Assembly: GCA_019400425.1 (NCBI GenBank)
Contig: JAFREE010000139.1
Coordinates: forward strand, 1-64,000
Origin: Hymenochaete sp. R1
Taxonomy: Eukaryota > Basidiomycota > Agaricomycetes > Hymenochaetales > Hymenochaetaceae
Length of the DNA stretch: 64,000 bases
Reading direction: 5' to 3'
Shown: positions 39,354 to 49,916 of the stretch, in pieces
Layout of the letters: each line of letters begins with the position of its first letter
Position numbering within the stretch: the first letter of the stretch is position 1
The notes under the pieces: generated by a model
What the model saw: only the letters and a program-made list of their open reading frames with translations
What the model was told of the DNA's origin: nothing
The model's database searches: none
Position numbers and translations under genes: made by a program

Positions 39354-40291
39354 GGCGGCAGAGCGAAAAGATGGAAAAGAAGTCTGATGAATTCTGTTTT
39401 GAAGAATTGCAAATCTTAGTCTTGACCGATGTCCCGACAGACTAATGTGAACAGTTCAGTACAATAGCACTGAGAAAGGAAGGAAGTCCGCACTGTCTGG
39501 CTACACCCAGCTAAATTACAAGGTTTCCTTGCTCGTACTTACACTGCACATCTTTCTCATGCGTATATTTGTATGGGAAAGTCGAGACTTGAATACAAAT
39601 GGGAAGGCACCGTGCCGTGTTGCCGATAGTGGGTATTGATAAAAGCGTTCGGAGCGTTCTTTCCCGAGTATTTGCGGATCCTTGTAACTCAACGTCCACA
39701 GATGAGAGTTGGTAGCACTGCCAATTAATGTCAGTTCGTGCTTCTCATAAATGAGTACACGAAATACGCACAGAGATGAGCAACACATCGATTTGGCGTA
39801 GTGGAGGCGTTCGAGTCCCAAATATCCCTAACTTGCAGCCCTGACGAACACGGAGCACTTCTTGAGCAAGCTAGGCACCACGAGACAGAGGCATACTGAG
39901 CAGACTGCAGGAGATTTTGTGGAATGGCGATGGGAATGAAGCAAAGAACAAGGGAGTCTTGATCAAGCGTCTCAATCCGGACAATATGAACCGTTCGGAA
40001 GCTGGATAACAGGCCTTTAGGCCGATGATGTCCAAGTTACGCACAAAACGCTCGAGGGTGCATTTGTTGTTCGCCGCCAGCTTGGAAGCCGTACAAGGAC
40101 ACAAGTGTCGCCCCTTGATCTCCTCATGCCTCGTCAGATGTATTTATTCCACAACCGAGCGTTCTGCTTGAGCCCCCCAGTCCGACAATAATAAAACCAG
40201 GCATTCTCTCCAGGCTCTTCTTCGCATTTCGCTCGGAGTCTCCAGGGCAAGTTCAACTCCAACCATTCCTTCACACTGTACAACCTCAACC
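39354..40291. other. Intergenic region without a supported gene
   Basis: Two minus-strand open frames (about 39516-39821 and 39871-40104) have no recognisable content. A short stretch near 39791-39817 resembles tRNA promoter boxes but with the wrong spacing. The last 150 bases should hold the promoter of the esterase gene. Confidence 0.4.
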
Positions 40292-42273
40292 ATGTTCGCG
40301 TTCAACGTGTTTCTCCTTCCACTCGTTTTCATCTACGCTCTTGCGTCCCATGCCACACCTGTGCTCGGGCCAATTCAACCGCGTCAAGAGGGCGTATTGT
40401 CGGGTCCGCTCTCTGGCCTCTGTAGCATCGAACCAATCAACGCTCTTCTCTGTGGGTCGCAAAAAGCTATCCCGTCGACTTCATTGAGAGTTTCGACGCC
40501 GCTCGGTTGGGCATCTGGAGTTGCTGCGTCATCCACCGTTGCGAGGTTCGCCGTACGTTACGCACATGCAGAAAGATGGCAGCCCTCAGAAACAGTGACC
40601 AGATGGGACCTCCCGTATGTCCGACTTTTAAGTACTGCTCCTCAATGAAGTTCTGATGACCCAAACTTGCAGTAATAATGCAACAAGTCCTTCTGCCCTT
40701 CCCTTCGCGTGTCCTCAGCCATCGAGTGCCGAAAACAGTGCAGATACGGACGAAGATTGCTTGTCGATGATTTTATATGTCCCGGCAGCGGCCGCTTGGA
40801 GTACCGTCCCCACTCTAATGTGGTGAGTGGCATCTGTTCGTCGCAGAATCCAGAGACTCGAATTCGAATCGAGAATCGAGACCTGTTTCCTGACGATTTC
40901 TTCTTCTGGAATGTCGATCATATATGAGCGCTAATTCCGCCCCTCCCCTTCCCGCCATTCTCGCCCTCCTCACTCATCGGCTTCTAGGATCCATGGCGGT
41001 TCCTTCATACTTGGTTCTGCTACAGGCCCAGGACTCGATGGAGCTGCGCTCTCTGAAGCCACCGGATCTATTGTCGCCGTCATTCAGTATCGACTCGGAG
41101 CGTTTGGCTTTCTTTCCCCTCAAGGAATGCCTAACCTGGCCGTAAACGATGCAATCAAGGCACTTCAATTCCTTCAAAAGGTGTTGCCCAGTTTCAACGG
41201 AGATGTGAAGGAAGTGACGATAGCAGGGCAGAGTAGTGGTGCTACGCTGGTGCGCGCCTTACTTGCCACGCCATCGGCTTCATCCTTGTTCAAGAGCGCA
41301 AGTCTGCATTCAGATCCTATGGTAAGCTGCTCCTTAAAAAAGAAAACATTTCTCAATTTTTTTTAAAAAAAACTAGAGCTACGGATTCTTAAAAATGCAG
41401 ACGTTTCAAACACTCAACGACTTTCTTAACTCAAACTTACCTTGTTCCCCGTCGGATGCGGTTTGTCTGCAAAATATATCAACAAATGATGTTTTGGATA
41501 CCTCCCTCCAAATCTTTAGTTCTGCTAACTCACTCGACGCTTCTGCAGGAGCCTTCATGCCTATGCGGCCAGCTATAGACGGGAGTCTCATTACGTCACC
41601 TTTGGACGCCACGGCTTCTTTCCCTTCCCAATCCAAGTCTGTTATTGTTTCAACGGTACAGAACGAGGCGGGGCCGACGATTTATTCCTCGTTCACGACC
41701 TCGCTATCCAAGAACGATTACGAGAGTGTGGTTGAGGGCACCCTTGGGGCGACTCGATCTGCTGTGCTTCTCACGTCGAATAACTACCTTGTACCTAACG
41801 CGACGAACTCATCCATAGCTGTTGACGCTCGCGTTCAACTCGAGGCTTTGGGTACGGACCAGGTCTGGCGGTGCCCAAGTTGGACATTTGCTCGGTTATG
41901 GGCAGCCGCAGGAGGGAGAGCATACGTTGGAAAATACGCTGTTGGCGTGACATACCCTGACAATGCAGGCATTGCGTTCTGCACAGATGGGGCCGTATGC
42001 CACGAAGATGACATTGAAGTCGTGTTTGGGACTGCTTCGGCACCGTCGCAATCTCAGAAATCATTAATTGATCAAGTTCGAGGACGGCTGAAGTCTTTCC
42101 TGACTAGTGGGTCACCGAACTCCTTTGGGTCAGAGCCTTGGTCGCCTGTATCAGGAAATGAAACGAATACACTCGTCCTTGGAGGCTCAGGTGGTAAGGC
42201 AGCTGTCGGAGGATGCGATGCCAACTTCTGGGGCGCCGAAGTACCCTACGACTATCAATTATTTGATGACTGA
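40292..42273 (+). CDS. Secreted type-B carboxylesterase/lipase
   Basis: This is an alpha/beta-hydrolase that would cleave carboxylic esters outside the cell. The N terminus MFAFNVFLLPLVFIYALASH is a signal peptide, probably cleaved near ATPVLG. The conserved parts are ARFAVRYAHAERWQPSE, FACPQPSSA, SADTDEDCLSMILYVP, the oxyanion-hole segment WIHGGSFILGS, IVAVIQYRLGAFGFLSPQG and NDAIKALQFLQ. The nucleophile elbow reads VTIAGQSSGATLV, so the usual GESAGG is replaced by GQSSGA. After one short intron (about 41323-41374) the C-terminal part follows, with FMPMRPAIDGSLI and TWTFARLWAAAGG-like TFARLWAAAGGRAYVGKYAV. The catalytic His is probably in CHEDDIEVVFG. Four coding exons, about 590 residues, apparently intact. 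Confidence 0.9.
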
Positions 42274-42725
42274 AGTGTATACACTCCGTCCCCCAGTCTC
42301 TTTTTTTTCGCTTTCCATAAGCAGAAGAGCTTTTTGTACGCTTATCTTTGAACAATGTTTTCGTTATTTATATTGACGTTTCAGTGTCATAATGCAATTC
42401 TCCTCGCCTTGTCTTCTCCGCGTTTTATTTTACGACGATTCTTTCTTACCTCTTTAGAGGCCGTCAAGACATGTATGGACTCCAATACTTTAGATGTATC
42501 GATCAGTAATGCCAGAGCACAATAAGCACTTTTTATTGTAACAATAATTGAATAATTCCAGAGATGGGGTTTGGTTTGTGCTGCAGAAGCCGAAAGGGGC
42601 AATAGGATCTACGCGCCATAAGCACGAACGCGCTTTCGAACGCGTTTCTCAACACAAACCACGACGATCACGACTAAACCCCCTAAGCTCCCCAACACTT
42701 CACGCCTTTACCTTTCACGACAGCT
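42274..42725. other. Spacer between esterase and myosin light chain genes
   Basis: AT-rich 3' region of the esterase followed by the promoter of the light-chain gene. The C-rich stretch just before 42726 is probably its leader. Nothing else was recognised. Confidence 0.45.
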
Positions 42726-43528
42726 ATGGTGAGAATGACCATGCTCATAAATTTGTGAAGATAAGTGTAACTCACTAACAATTTTGTCAGAGTGAAGCCA
42801 AAGGTATGACCTTATACAAGTCCTTGTAGTCAAAACCGTTTGTCTCATACCATCGGTCACATTTTCATCAATCTCTAAACATCCATTGCAATATTGGCGG
42901 ACGTATAATCGCCGTAATGGACAATAGACTACAAGGAAGCCTTCGCGTTGTACGACAAGAAGGGAACTGGCTCCGTCGCGCGCGAAACTCTCGGTGACCT
43001 CTTACGTTCCCTGGGTCAAAACCCTACGCAAGCTGAGGTAGCAGACATTGTGGCAAAGGTGCCGCCTACTGGTATGTGTGCTTCGGTATATCTTTCCAGA
43101 CCTGGAGAAACTAGGCCTGACATATGTATTTCCTTAGTCGACTACAACACATTCTTCACGGTTCTCAATAGGCCGGACGGTTGGAAACCTGCTGGGACGC
43201 CTGGTAAGCTCGCCAGTAGCAATATTCTTTTGTGTGTTATAATTTGCGTCTCTTTCAGATGAGTATACCCGTGGATTCGAGATTTTTGATCCAGAAAGGA
43301 AGGGATTCATCAGCGTTGGAGAACTGAGGTACATTTTGACGCACTTGGGGGAAATGATGACGGACGAGGAAGTGGACGAGCTCTTGAAGGTCACGTCGGT
43401 TACTCCGTATGTCTTCTGACTTCTTATATCTTCAGAGTCAACATACTGATTACATATTGCTCTTCTTCTAACCAAGTGACGGGAATGTCAATTACCACAC
43501 CTTGGTTCGTACGATTCTAAGCCAGTAG
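42726..43528 (+). CDS. Myosin essential light chain (Cdc4/Mlc1-like EF-hand protein)
   Basis: The Cdc4/Mlc1 group binds IQ motifs of myosins and is needed for the cytokinetic ring. The gene is finely split. Exon 1 coding is only ATG (42726-42728), followed by GTGAGA. Exon 2 has 13 bases (42791-42803). Exon 3 starts at 42928. Joined they read MSEAKDYKEAFALYDKKGTG. Then SVARETLGDLLRSLGQNPTQ, VDYNTFFTVLNRPDGW, DEYTRGFEIFDPERKGFISV, GELRYILTHLGEMMTDEEVD and PDGNVNYHTLVRTILSQ. About 141 residues with four degenerate EF-hands; most calcium ligands are missing, as usual for essential light chains. Calmodulin is excluded by the divergent loops. Confidence 0.92.
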
Positions 43529-43629
43529 TTGTGTCTGTCTACGAGCTTTCCCGATTATTCCACAAATTGATGTATTATTACTACTAAATTGAAGTTATTC
43601 CCTGCATGATGGATTTCTCAGGTGATATA

Positions 43630-45183
43630 TCATTCGTCCTCCGTATCGTAATCACTATCCGTTTCGTGGTTTGGAGGAGATCCAGGTATTAACGAGTGCC
43701 CAGAAATGGATTCTATAACAATCTGAGCGCCACCTCGAAGCCCGTCCACAGAAGACAAAGCCACTGAAGGTTCCCAGCTCAATTCCCGACGGGGGAACGC
43801 AAGAGCGAGCTTGAACGACCAACTCTCGTTCGTGATTCCTTTCTCGCCGGCGATAAACCCTGCTGGCGGCGAGACAGGGTCGTCCGAAGGAGACAAATGC
43901 GAAGGGATGAGTTGGGATGCGACGAAGACGTATAGCGCAGTCACAGTGTCCGTCGGTGCAAAATGCCGAATCTCACGCCTTCCGTCTGGCAGCCGCACTC
44001 CAATCCTTATAGTCTCCTTCGATGGAGCAGCCTCGGCAGAAAGCAGACAGCGCCGTGCATATCTGTACCACAAAAGTCTGTTCCGCTCTCTTTCTTCCCT
44101 CTCCTCCTCCTGCTTCTTTCTTTCAGCTTCATATTTCGCCTTCACCATCTCCTTCATTTCAATCTCTTCCTTCTGCCGTTTCTCTTCCTCTATTTTCGCC
44201 AAAATTCGTACCCGATCCGCCTCCGCAGTGCGCGCGAACGCGTCATCTTGCTCCTCACGAAGTCGACGCTCAGCTTCACGTTGATTGTGTGCATCTCGCA
44301 GACGTTTGAGGAAGGGCAATACACGAGGAAGGAGGGTATCATTGAGGTATGTGGTGAGAGTATGCGGTGAAGTCGGAGCGTCAGAAGGGGTAGAAGGTCC
44401 TTGGTGACGGGAGAGTATAGTGAGGACCGGAGAACTGGGAGAACTACGTGAGCCTGGACGAGGCTGAAGGCTAAGGAAAGAGACGAAAGGGAACGTCGTT
44501 GCTCCAAGTTTATGCGCAGCTGGTCTTGCATATCAATAATGGTTACCCTGATGGAAACAAAAATAGGAAGCGCACTTTGGAAAGACTCGGAGTCGCGCAC
44601 GTCACCACCCCAGACAATGAAATTGTTTTCGCTCAGTACAGCATTGAAGTCCAGGTCGGTTAGGGTAGTTCTGAGAAGACCAGTCATACTAAGTTCGCTG
44701 TAAATTATCTTTTGAATCCGGGGGAAGAACTTACCGCTTGAATTCTGATACATCATCATGCTCATTGCTCACAAGAACTACACATAGCAACCGCATTTCA
44801 GTCTGCGCCATTCTCAAAGCTTCTTCATAGCCCCCCAAGTGAAACTCTGGGATTAACGTCCTAAACGAAGCTGTTACCTCGTTTCGCCTGCTGAGCGTGC
44901 TTGGACCTGGGCCAGCCAAAGCCTGCGCGTCAGTCCCACTCGCACTTGCATACGTATCCGCTTCATTTAGACGAGATTTTCGTATGGCTCCAGTCTCTTC
45001 TTCCAGCTGGCGCACCCAACGGTCTGCGACGCTTGCAGGATCTTCTGCGAGGTAGGGTCTTTTGTAGCCTGAGGACCAGGAAAGGATATACATGTAGAAA
45101 CGCTGGAAGACGCTGAAAGTCGCTGTGAGGGGGTATAGTAGAAAGCGGACAAGCGAGCCCAACAAAGACGCTGAAGAAGGCAT
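43630..45183 (-). CDS. UBX domain protein, FAF2/UBXD8 (Ubx2, Ucp10) type
   Basis: FAF2-type proteins sit in the ER and lipid-droplet membrane and recruit the p97/Cdc48 ATPase for protein degradation. MPSSASLLGSLVRFLLYPLT ... VFQRFYMYILSW gives a hydrophobic hairpin-like N terminus. The thioredoxin-like UAS domain follows (YEEALRMAQTEMRLLCVVLV, then LTDLDFNAVLSENNFIVWGG, DVRDSESFQSA). A long charged helix comes next (REAERRLREEQDDAFARTAE, EEEKRQKEEIEMKEMVKAKY). The UBX domain is C-terminal: IRIGVRLPDGRREIRHFAPT, FVASQL, WSFKLALAFPRRELSW. It ends in ETDSDYDTEDE. The usual N-terminal UBA domain is not seen: the frame above 45183 has no ATG, and the next gene starts 174 bases away on the other strand. 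Confidence 0.88.
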
Positions 45184-45356
45184 TTTTTGACCTTTTCTAC
45201 AGCTCGTTGTCGGTGTCAAGCGAGGTGAGGGCGAAAAGCAAAGAAGAGGTGCACGTCGTCCGGACACGGTGACACGACGTGATGATGACGATGGTGGTAG
45301 CGGAAGCTCAGCTCACTGGCCCGAGCACGTTCTTACCTGGTCTTCATATCCCAGTC
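45184..45356. promoter_or_regulatory. Short bidirectional promoter region between UBX and CWF19L1 genes
   Basis: Only 173 bases separate the two outward-facing ATGs. Repeated short TGATGACGATG-like units are the only visible pattern. Confidence 0.55.
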
Positions 45357-47970
45357 ATGGCTGCCTCGAACCCCGTTAAAATGTGAGCAAAGACTCAACT
45401 CGCCAGGAAATATTCTTGAAAGCTGACATTTTACACACCAAGACTGACCGTTGGATCAGCCGTAGGCTCGATAAAAGAGCTTTTCTCGAAAGTCAAGGCC
45501 ATCGACGCAAAACACGGCAAGTTCGAACTACTCTTATGCGCCGGAGACTTCTTTGGGCCAGAGAGCTCTGAAAGCGGGTCACGGGAAATGCAGGAGCTGC
45601 TGCAGGGAAATATTGAAGGTATGCATTAATATTGTAATCCCCCCGTACTGTCCCAACGCTTAGCCCAGAACAGTTCCTCTGCCTTGCTATGTTATGCAGG
45701 GGGACAACCCCATCCCTGAAGCTGTGATTCAAAAGTTCGCAGAGACGGGTTCTGAACTCTGCAAAAACCTATATCTTTTGTGTGAGTGGATTTTTTTTCG
45801 CTTTAATGGCTATAGGCTGAGCATCTTCCAGCGAAGTCTGCACTGCTCACGACGTCGCATGGTCTTCGTATTGCTTGCCTCGGCGGCATCTATGACGAAC
45901 AAGTGTTTTCTACCACCGAAGTGCCTTTGGTATGTGGACTCGCAAATTCTATATTTTCTTGTTAATTCTCTGCGTAGGGTTTCTCCGACCCGTACTTTTC
46001 CTCACAAACGGTCGAGAAGCTGGTCTCAAATATCACATCCTCGACCTCTTCCGCATCTTCCAAAAATGCATCTCTCGCCGCTTTGCTAAAATCACAAGCA
46101 TCGTCATCTCACCTCGTTGACATTCTTGTTAGTCAAGTCTGGCCCACTTCTATCACACGCTCGTGCAGTGTACAACCCCCAAATGCGCCAGATCTGACTC
46201 AGTCAGTGGTCGCTGTTGACGAACTCATTAGGACAGCGAAGCCCAAGTATCACTTTGCTGCAGGTGCTGGAAGCCCACAACAGTTCTGGGAAAGGGAGCC
46301 ATTTGCTTGGTCGGATGAAGATGGGAGATTGACGAGGTTTGTGAGTCTGGGTGGGTTTGGCGGAGAACATGGATCAGGGAAGAAACCGCGGGTGAGCTTG
46401 ACATTGTCTCATTGTCAGTCAGAACTTCGTATTGACTTGCGGCACGAAGTGGTTCTATGCATTCACGATTCAGCCTGGCGCCTCCGCTTCCGGGCAAAGC
46501 AAACCTTCTAATACAACTGTTAATCCGTTCATGTCATCCTCGTATCCTGGAGGAGCACCAGGGAAACGACCCGTCGACATGGATGAAGTCGATAATTTCA
46601 TTTTTGGCGCAATAAATCAGCCTCGGATTAAGAAGCAAAAGCACAGTGAGTAAGATTTACATCTGAAACTTCGTGTTGCTGCTGATATGTTACCTGGAAA
46701 GTGGATAGCGGTAAACCGCCGCCAGGGTACCGCTGCAAAAGATGTGACTCTATTGAGGTGAATGCACCTTGAAATATGGTTTGACTATGCTGAACAGATA
46801 TTTTAGCACTTCATAAATGAATGTCCGGAACGCAACAAACCCCCTGAAGGCTATGTGTGCAAAATTTGTAATAATGTAATTTCCTTCGTGGTTATAGCTA
46901 TCCGATCCGGAACTGAAATCTTGATATAGCCTGGACATCTTATAAGAGACTGTGCGGAGAAGAACGCAACGGGAGATACGGGAGGGAGAAAGCCACCGCC
47001 TGGATACGTTTGTCGCGCATGTGCAAGTGATGGACATATGATACAGGACTGTCCCGTTGCAACACAGAATCGACAAGAAAGAAGGAGGGGTCCTCCAAGA
47101 GAGATTGGACGTGAGTATTGATCACCAAATCATGCGAGTCGAATTTACTAAAAGTAATATAGCGAACGAATGCTGGTTCTGTTTGTCTAATCCTCGAGTG
47201 TCGTAAGTTCTAAGTTTCTTTTTATGGTTAACCTGGCGTCTTATGCAGATACAGCAAACATCTCCTCGTCTCCATTGGCTCCGAATGCTATGTTACACTG
47301 CCGAAAGGCCAAATCATACCAACAGGTTCTCAGGCCAACCCCTCCATCTCGAAGGTCCCCGGAGGCGGTCATGTCCTCATCATTCCCATAACGCATTACC
47401 CTACCCTGTCTTCCATGCCACCTGATCTCGCTGTACCCATCGTTGCCGAACTCGAACAGCACAAATCATCGCTGCAGCGGTACTATGGGAAATATGGATG
47501 TGGAGCAGTCTCGTTTGAGATTAGTATACTGAGTGGCAAGGGGGGTCATGCGCATGTGCAGGTTGTGCCGGTGCCTAGGGGGATGTGTGAAAACCTTGAG
47601 GAGAGGTTTAGAGAAGAAGGTGAGATGGGAGGGGTAGTGTTTGAAGAAGACCCTGATGGTGCATTGGAAGCGTGTTCTGGAGGAAGAAGAAACTACTTCA
47701 GGGTAGATTTACCGGACGGGAAGAAGATGGTACATGTTATCCGACAAGATGTACCTTTCAGTATCCAATTTGGGAGGTCAGTGATCTTCGGTGGTCCTCC
47801 CAATGTTGAAGTCAGAGTTGATACATTTTTAAAGGCAAGTGTTATGTCGGATACTTGGTGTCCCAGAACGGCTCGATTGGAAAGCCTGCGCGCAGTCAGA
47901 AGGCGAAGAAAAGACAGATGCTCAGGCGTTCAAACAGATGTTTGCTCCGTTTGATACCACACAGAGTTAG
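45357..47970 (+). CDS. CWF19-like protein (CWF19L1 / Drn1)
   Basis: Drn1/CWF19L1 works with the lariat-debranching enzyme during intron turnover in the nucleus. MAASNPVKILTVGSAVGSIK begins a phosphoesterase-like N-terminal domain (FELLLCAGDFFG, VMQGDNPIPEAV, LRIACLGGIYDEQ). WEREPFAWSDED and RFVSLGGFGG continue it. Three CCHC zinc knuckles follow in separate exons: CKRCDSIEHFINECP, CKICN...PGHLIRDC and CRACASDGHMIQDCP. The HIT-like CwfJ domain then reads CWFCLSNPRVSKHLLVSIGS, HVLIIPITHYPTL and GKGGHAHVQVVPVPRG. The CwfJ C-terminal domain 2 ends RQVLCRILGVPERLDWKACA ... FAPFDTTQS. About a dozen exons. The presence of three knuckles between the two halves matches basidiomycete homologues. Confidence 0.92.
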
Positions 47971-48071
47971 TGCATAATTTAGGCGGCGGTATATTGAGGA
48001 ATAGTTCGGGTATACTATATTTGTAAACAATACATTAGGCGCATAGCATCGTGGCTTTTGGATGAAGGTCT

Positions 48072-48621
48072 TCATTTTCGTATGGTATCGGCCCTCTCCG
48101 ATGCAGCCTCGAACGAGTCGGACGCATCGTAAGTGGGCTGTTCATTGATGACTCCCCACACAGATGCTTTGAACTGGAATGGCGGAATGGAAGTAGCCCG
48201 AGTAGGAAATAGAGAACGACATGAATAATCAGTAGGATGCAGGATGGCGAGGACAAAAAGCTGTGTGAGGCCCTGAAGAACGCACCAGAGTGAGGACGAG
48301 GCCCATTTTCGTTTCAAGGACACGTAGTTGGTCTACGAGTTTCTTATCGGGTTCTTCGCTAAGTTGCCGTACTGTACCCAGCAACTAAGGTTTGTTCGTT
48401 TGACGAGATCGTGAAAAATGCATAAGGTCAGAGTGAATTTATGCACTGGTACGCGAGGCGATGACGGTGGTGTTGTGGAGACGCACTGTCTTTATTTGCT
48501 GGGAGAGCTTGGCGTACTCCCATAATACCTCTGACTCGAGCTGTGTGAGGGCTGGGTGGCCATCGTATGGATTGGCGTCGAGAATGTCGACGCCCATGTC
48601 GTTGGCTGCGATAGTGGTCAT
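48072..48621 (-). CDS. DAD3: DASH complex subunit Dad3
   Basis: The DASH/Dam1 complex rings microtubules and couples them to kinetochores in fungi. The diagnostic segment is NPYDGHPALTQLESEVLWEY, followed by AKLSQQIKTV. Three exons give about 120 residues: exon 1 ends IASRT, exon 2 continues IRQLSEEPDKKLVDQLRVLE, and exon 3 reads FKASVWGVINEQPTYDAS to ADTIRK. The start is either 48621 (MTTIAANDMGVDIL) or the in-frame ATG at 48597. The gene converges with CWF19L1, the stop codons lying about 100 bases apart. Confidence 0.85.
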
Positions 48622-49042
48622 GATGGTTGTTGGGAGGCTCCGGGCGCGGCGGGAAAAGCTTCTGACGATCATGATCACTCAATTTGTAGATGTGTACGCG
48701 TCAAAATCCCGTGCTCAACCCCAAAGCACTCTCTCTCTCACTTACCTTCGAGTCCTTAACCATCGGCAGAGCTGTTGTGTAACGTTGAACTACTTTTTTT
48801 TCGTCATCGGCAGATCAGTCGCACTGCTGCTTAAGAATACGGTTGGCAGAATACTAGACAGGTTTACAATTATTGTCGGGAGTTGGCCTGATCACTCGGT
48901 TCACCAGCGCCAAGGAACAGTACTAGTCGTCGCGGGGCTTCTCACCTTCTTTAGGCCCATGCAAGAAACAACGGATTGACCACAGGCCCCCACTTGTTTT
49001 GCACAAGATCCCATAAAAAAACTTCACATAAAAGCTCTTATT
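48622..49042. other. Spacer upstream of DAD3 up to the foldback element
   Basis: It should hold the DAD3 promoter. Open frames on the plus strand here are shadows. The last six bases (49037-49042, CTTATT) are the left direct repeat of the foldback element. Confidence 0.45.
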
Positions 49043-49233
49043 TATGATGGTCACCGAGGGGTTTTATTCAAAAGCTATGTTCTACGGTGTCGCCTGAGCT
49101 AAAATCAAAAAGCAAGAGCTAAGCGTGAGCTAGATTGTAAAATTGTCGGTATAGCCGGCCTCGGCAAGACGCTCTTCCATAAATGGTAAGACAATATATT
49201 ATATTTTCGTGTGTGCCGATCCTCATTGCATAC
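49043..49233 (+). repeat. Left arm of the inverted repeat
   Basis: It pairs with 49409-49599 in 190 of 191 positions by direct reading. It is AT-rich with a GC-rich patch near 49151-49175. Confidence 0.93.
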
Positions 49234-49408
49234 ACCCATGCATGAGTCCCCCGGTCTCCAGTATCAGTCCTGGCCCAATTTTGGTCAGATAAATGGACAA
49301 TAAGGCCTTATGAATGCTTCAGTAGTAGATTCAAATTCATTCTGAAGAAAATTACTGCCAGAGTTAGCTGTTTCTCTCTCAATTAGCTTACTAAGCATCA
49401 AGACCGAA

Positions 49409-49599
49409 GTATGCAGTGAGGATCGGCACACACGAAAATATAATATATTGTCTTACCATTTATGGAAGAGCGTCTTGCCGAGGCCGGCTATACCGACAAT
49501 TTTACAATCTAGCTCACGCTTAGCTCTTGCTTTTTGATTTTAGCTCAGGCGACACCGTAGAACATAGCTTTTGAATAAAACCCCTCGGTGACCATCATA
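49409..49599 (-). repeat. Right arm of the inverted repeat
   Basis: This is the reverse complement of 49043-49233 with one mismatch. The outer end abuts the right copy of CTTATT. Confidence 0.93.
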
Positions 49600-49916
49600 C
49601 TTATTCCTTTAAAACCTTGTTGCTATCTAGTAAGCCAAACCTGTGCGTCTATTCTTCGCATATCAAAAAGGAAGTATCTGAAGCCCGAAGTCTAATTTGT
49701 GGCTTGTGCTTTTTGGACATAGCTTTCGCGAGAGCCGCGGATATTTTTGAGGTCCGTAGGCATTCTTTTATTTGACAACCTAAAAAGAGATGTCTAAAGT
49801 TATCTGGTGCAGGAACTCGGATTTCCCAGCCTAAGGTTGCCGCTCTTGTGATCCTATAAATTTTGAAACGGAAGGGGCTCGCAAAATCTCTCTCCCGCAC
49901 CCATCATCTCACCAGT
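49600..49916. other. Spacer between the foldback element and the membrane-protein gene
   Basis: It starts with the right direct repeat CTTATT and contains the promoter of the next gene, whose ATG is about 317 bases from the element. A minus-strand open frame here (49649-49900) has no recognisable content. Confidence 0.4.

Larger units (their letters stand above)
49043..49599. mobile_element. Foldback (long inverted-repeat) element without coding capacity
   Basis: A 557-base unit consists of two arms of 191 bases, 49043-49233 and 49409-49599, that are reverse complements with a single mismatch (T at 49226), around a 175-base centre. Its ends read TATGATGGTCACC and GGTGACCATCATA. Immediately outside both ends stands CTTATT (49037-49042 and 49600-49605), the target-site duplication expected from a transposition. 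No transposase or other open frame of note lies inside. The structure is that of a non-autonomous DNA transposon of the foldback or long-TIR MITE kind. The superfamily is unclear: long arms suggest Mutator-like elements, but those make 8-10 base duplications. Near-identity of the arms indicates a recent insertion or arm correction. Confidence 0.85.

Noticed and set aside
39791..39817. tRNA-like A box (TGGCGTAGTGG) and B box (GTTCGAGTCCC)
   Set aside because: The two boxes are almost adjacent, far closer than the spacing in any tRNA, and no acceptor stem can be formed around them.
49649..49900. Minus-strand open frame of 83 codons beside the foldback element
   Set aside because: No recognisable domain, not part of the repeated arms, and it overlaps the promoter region of the next gene.
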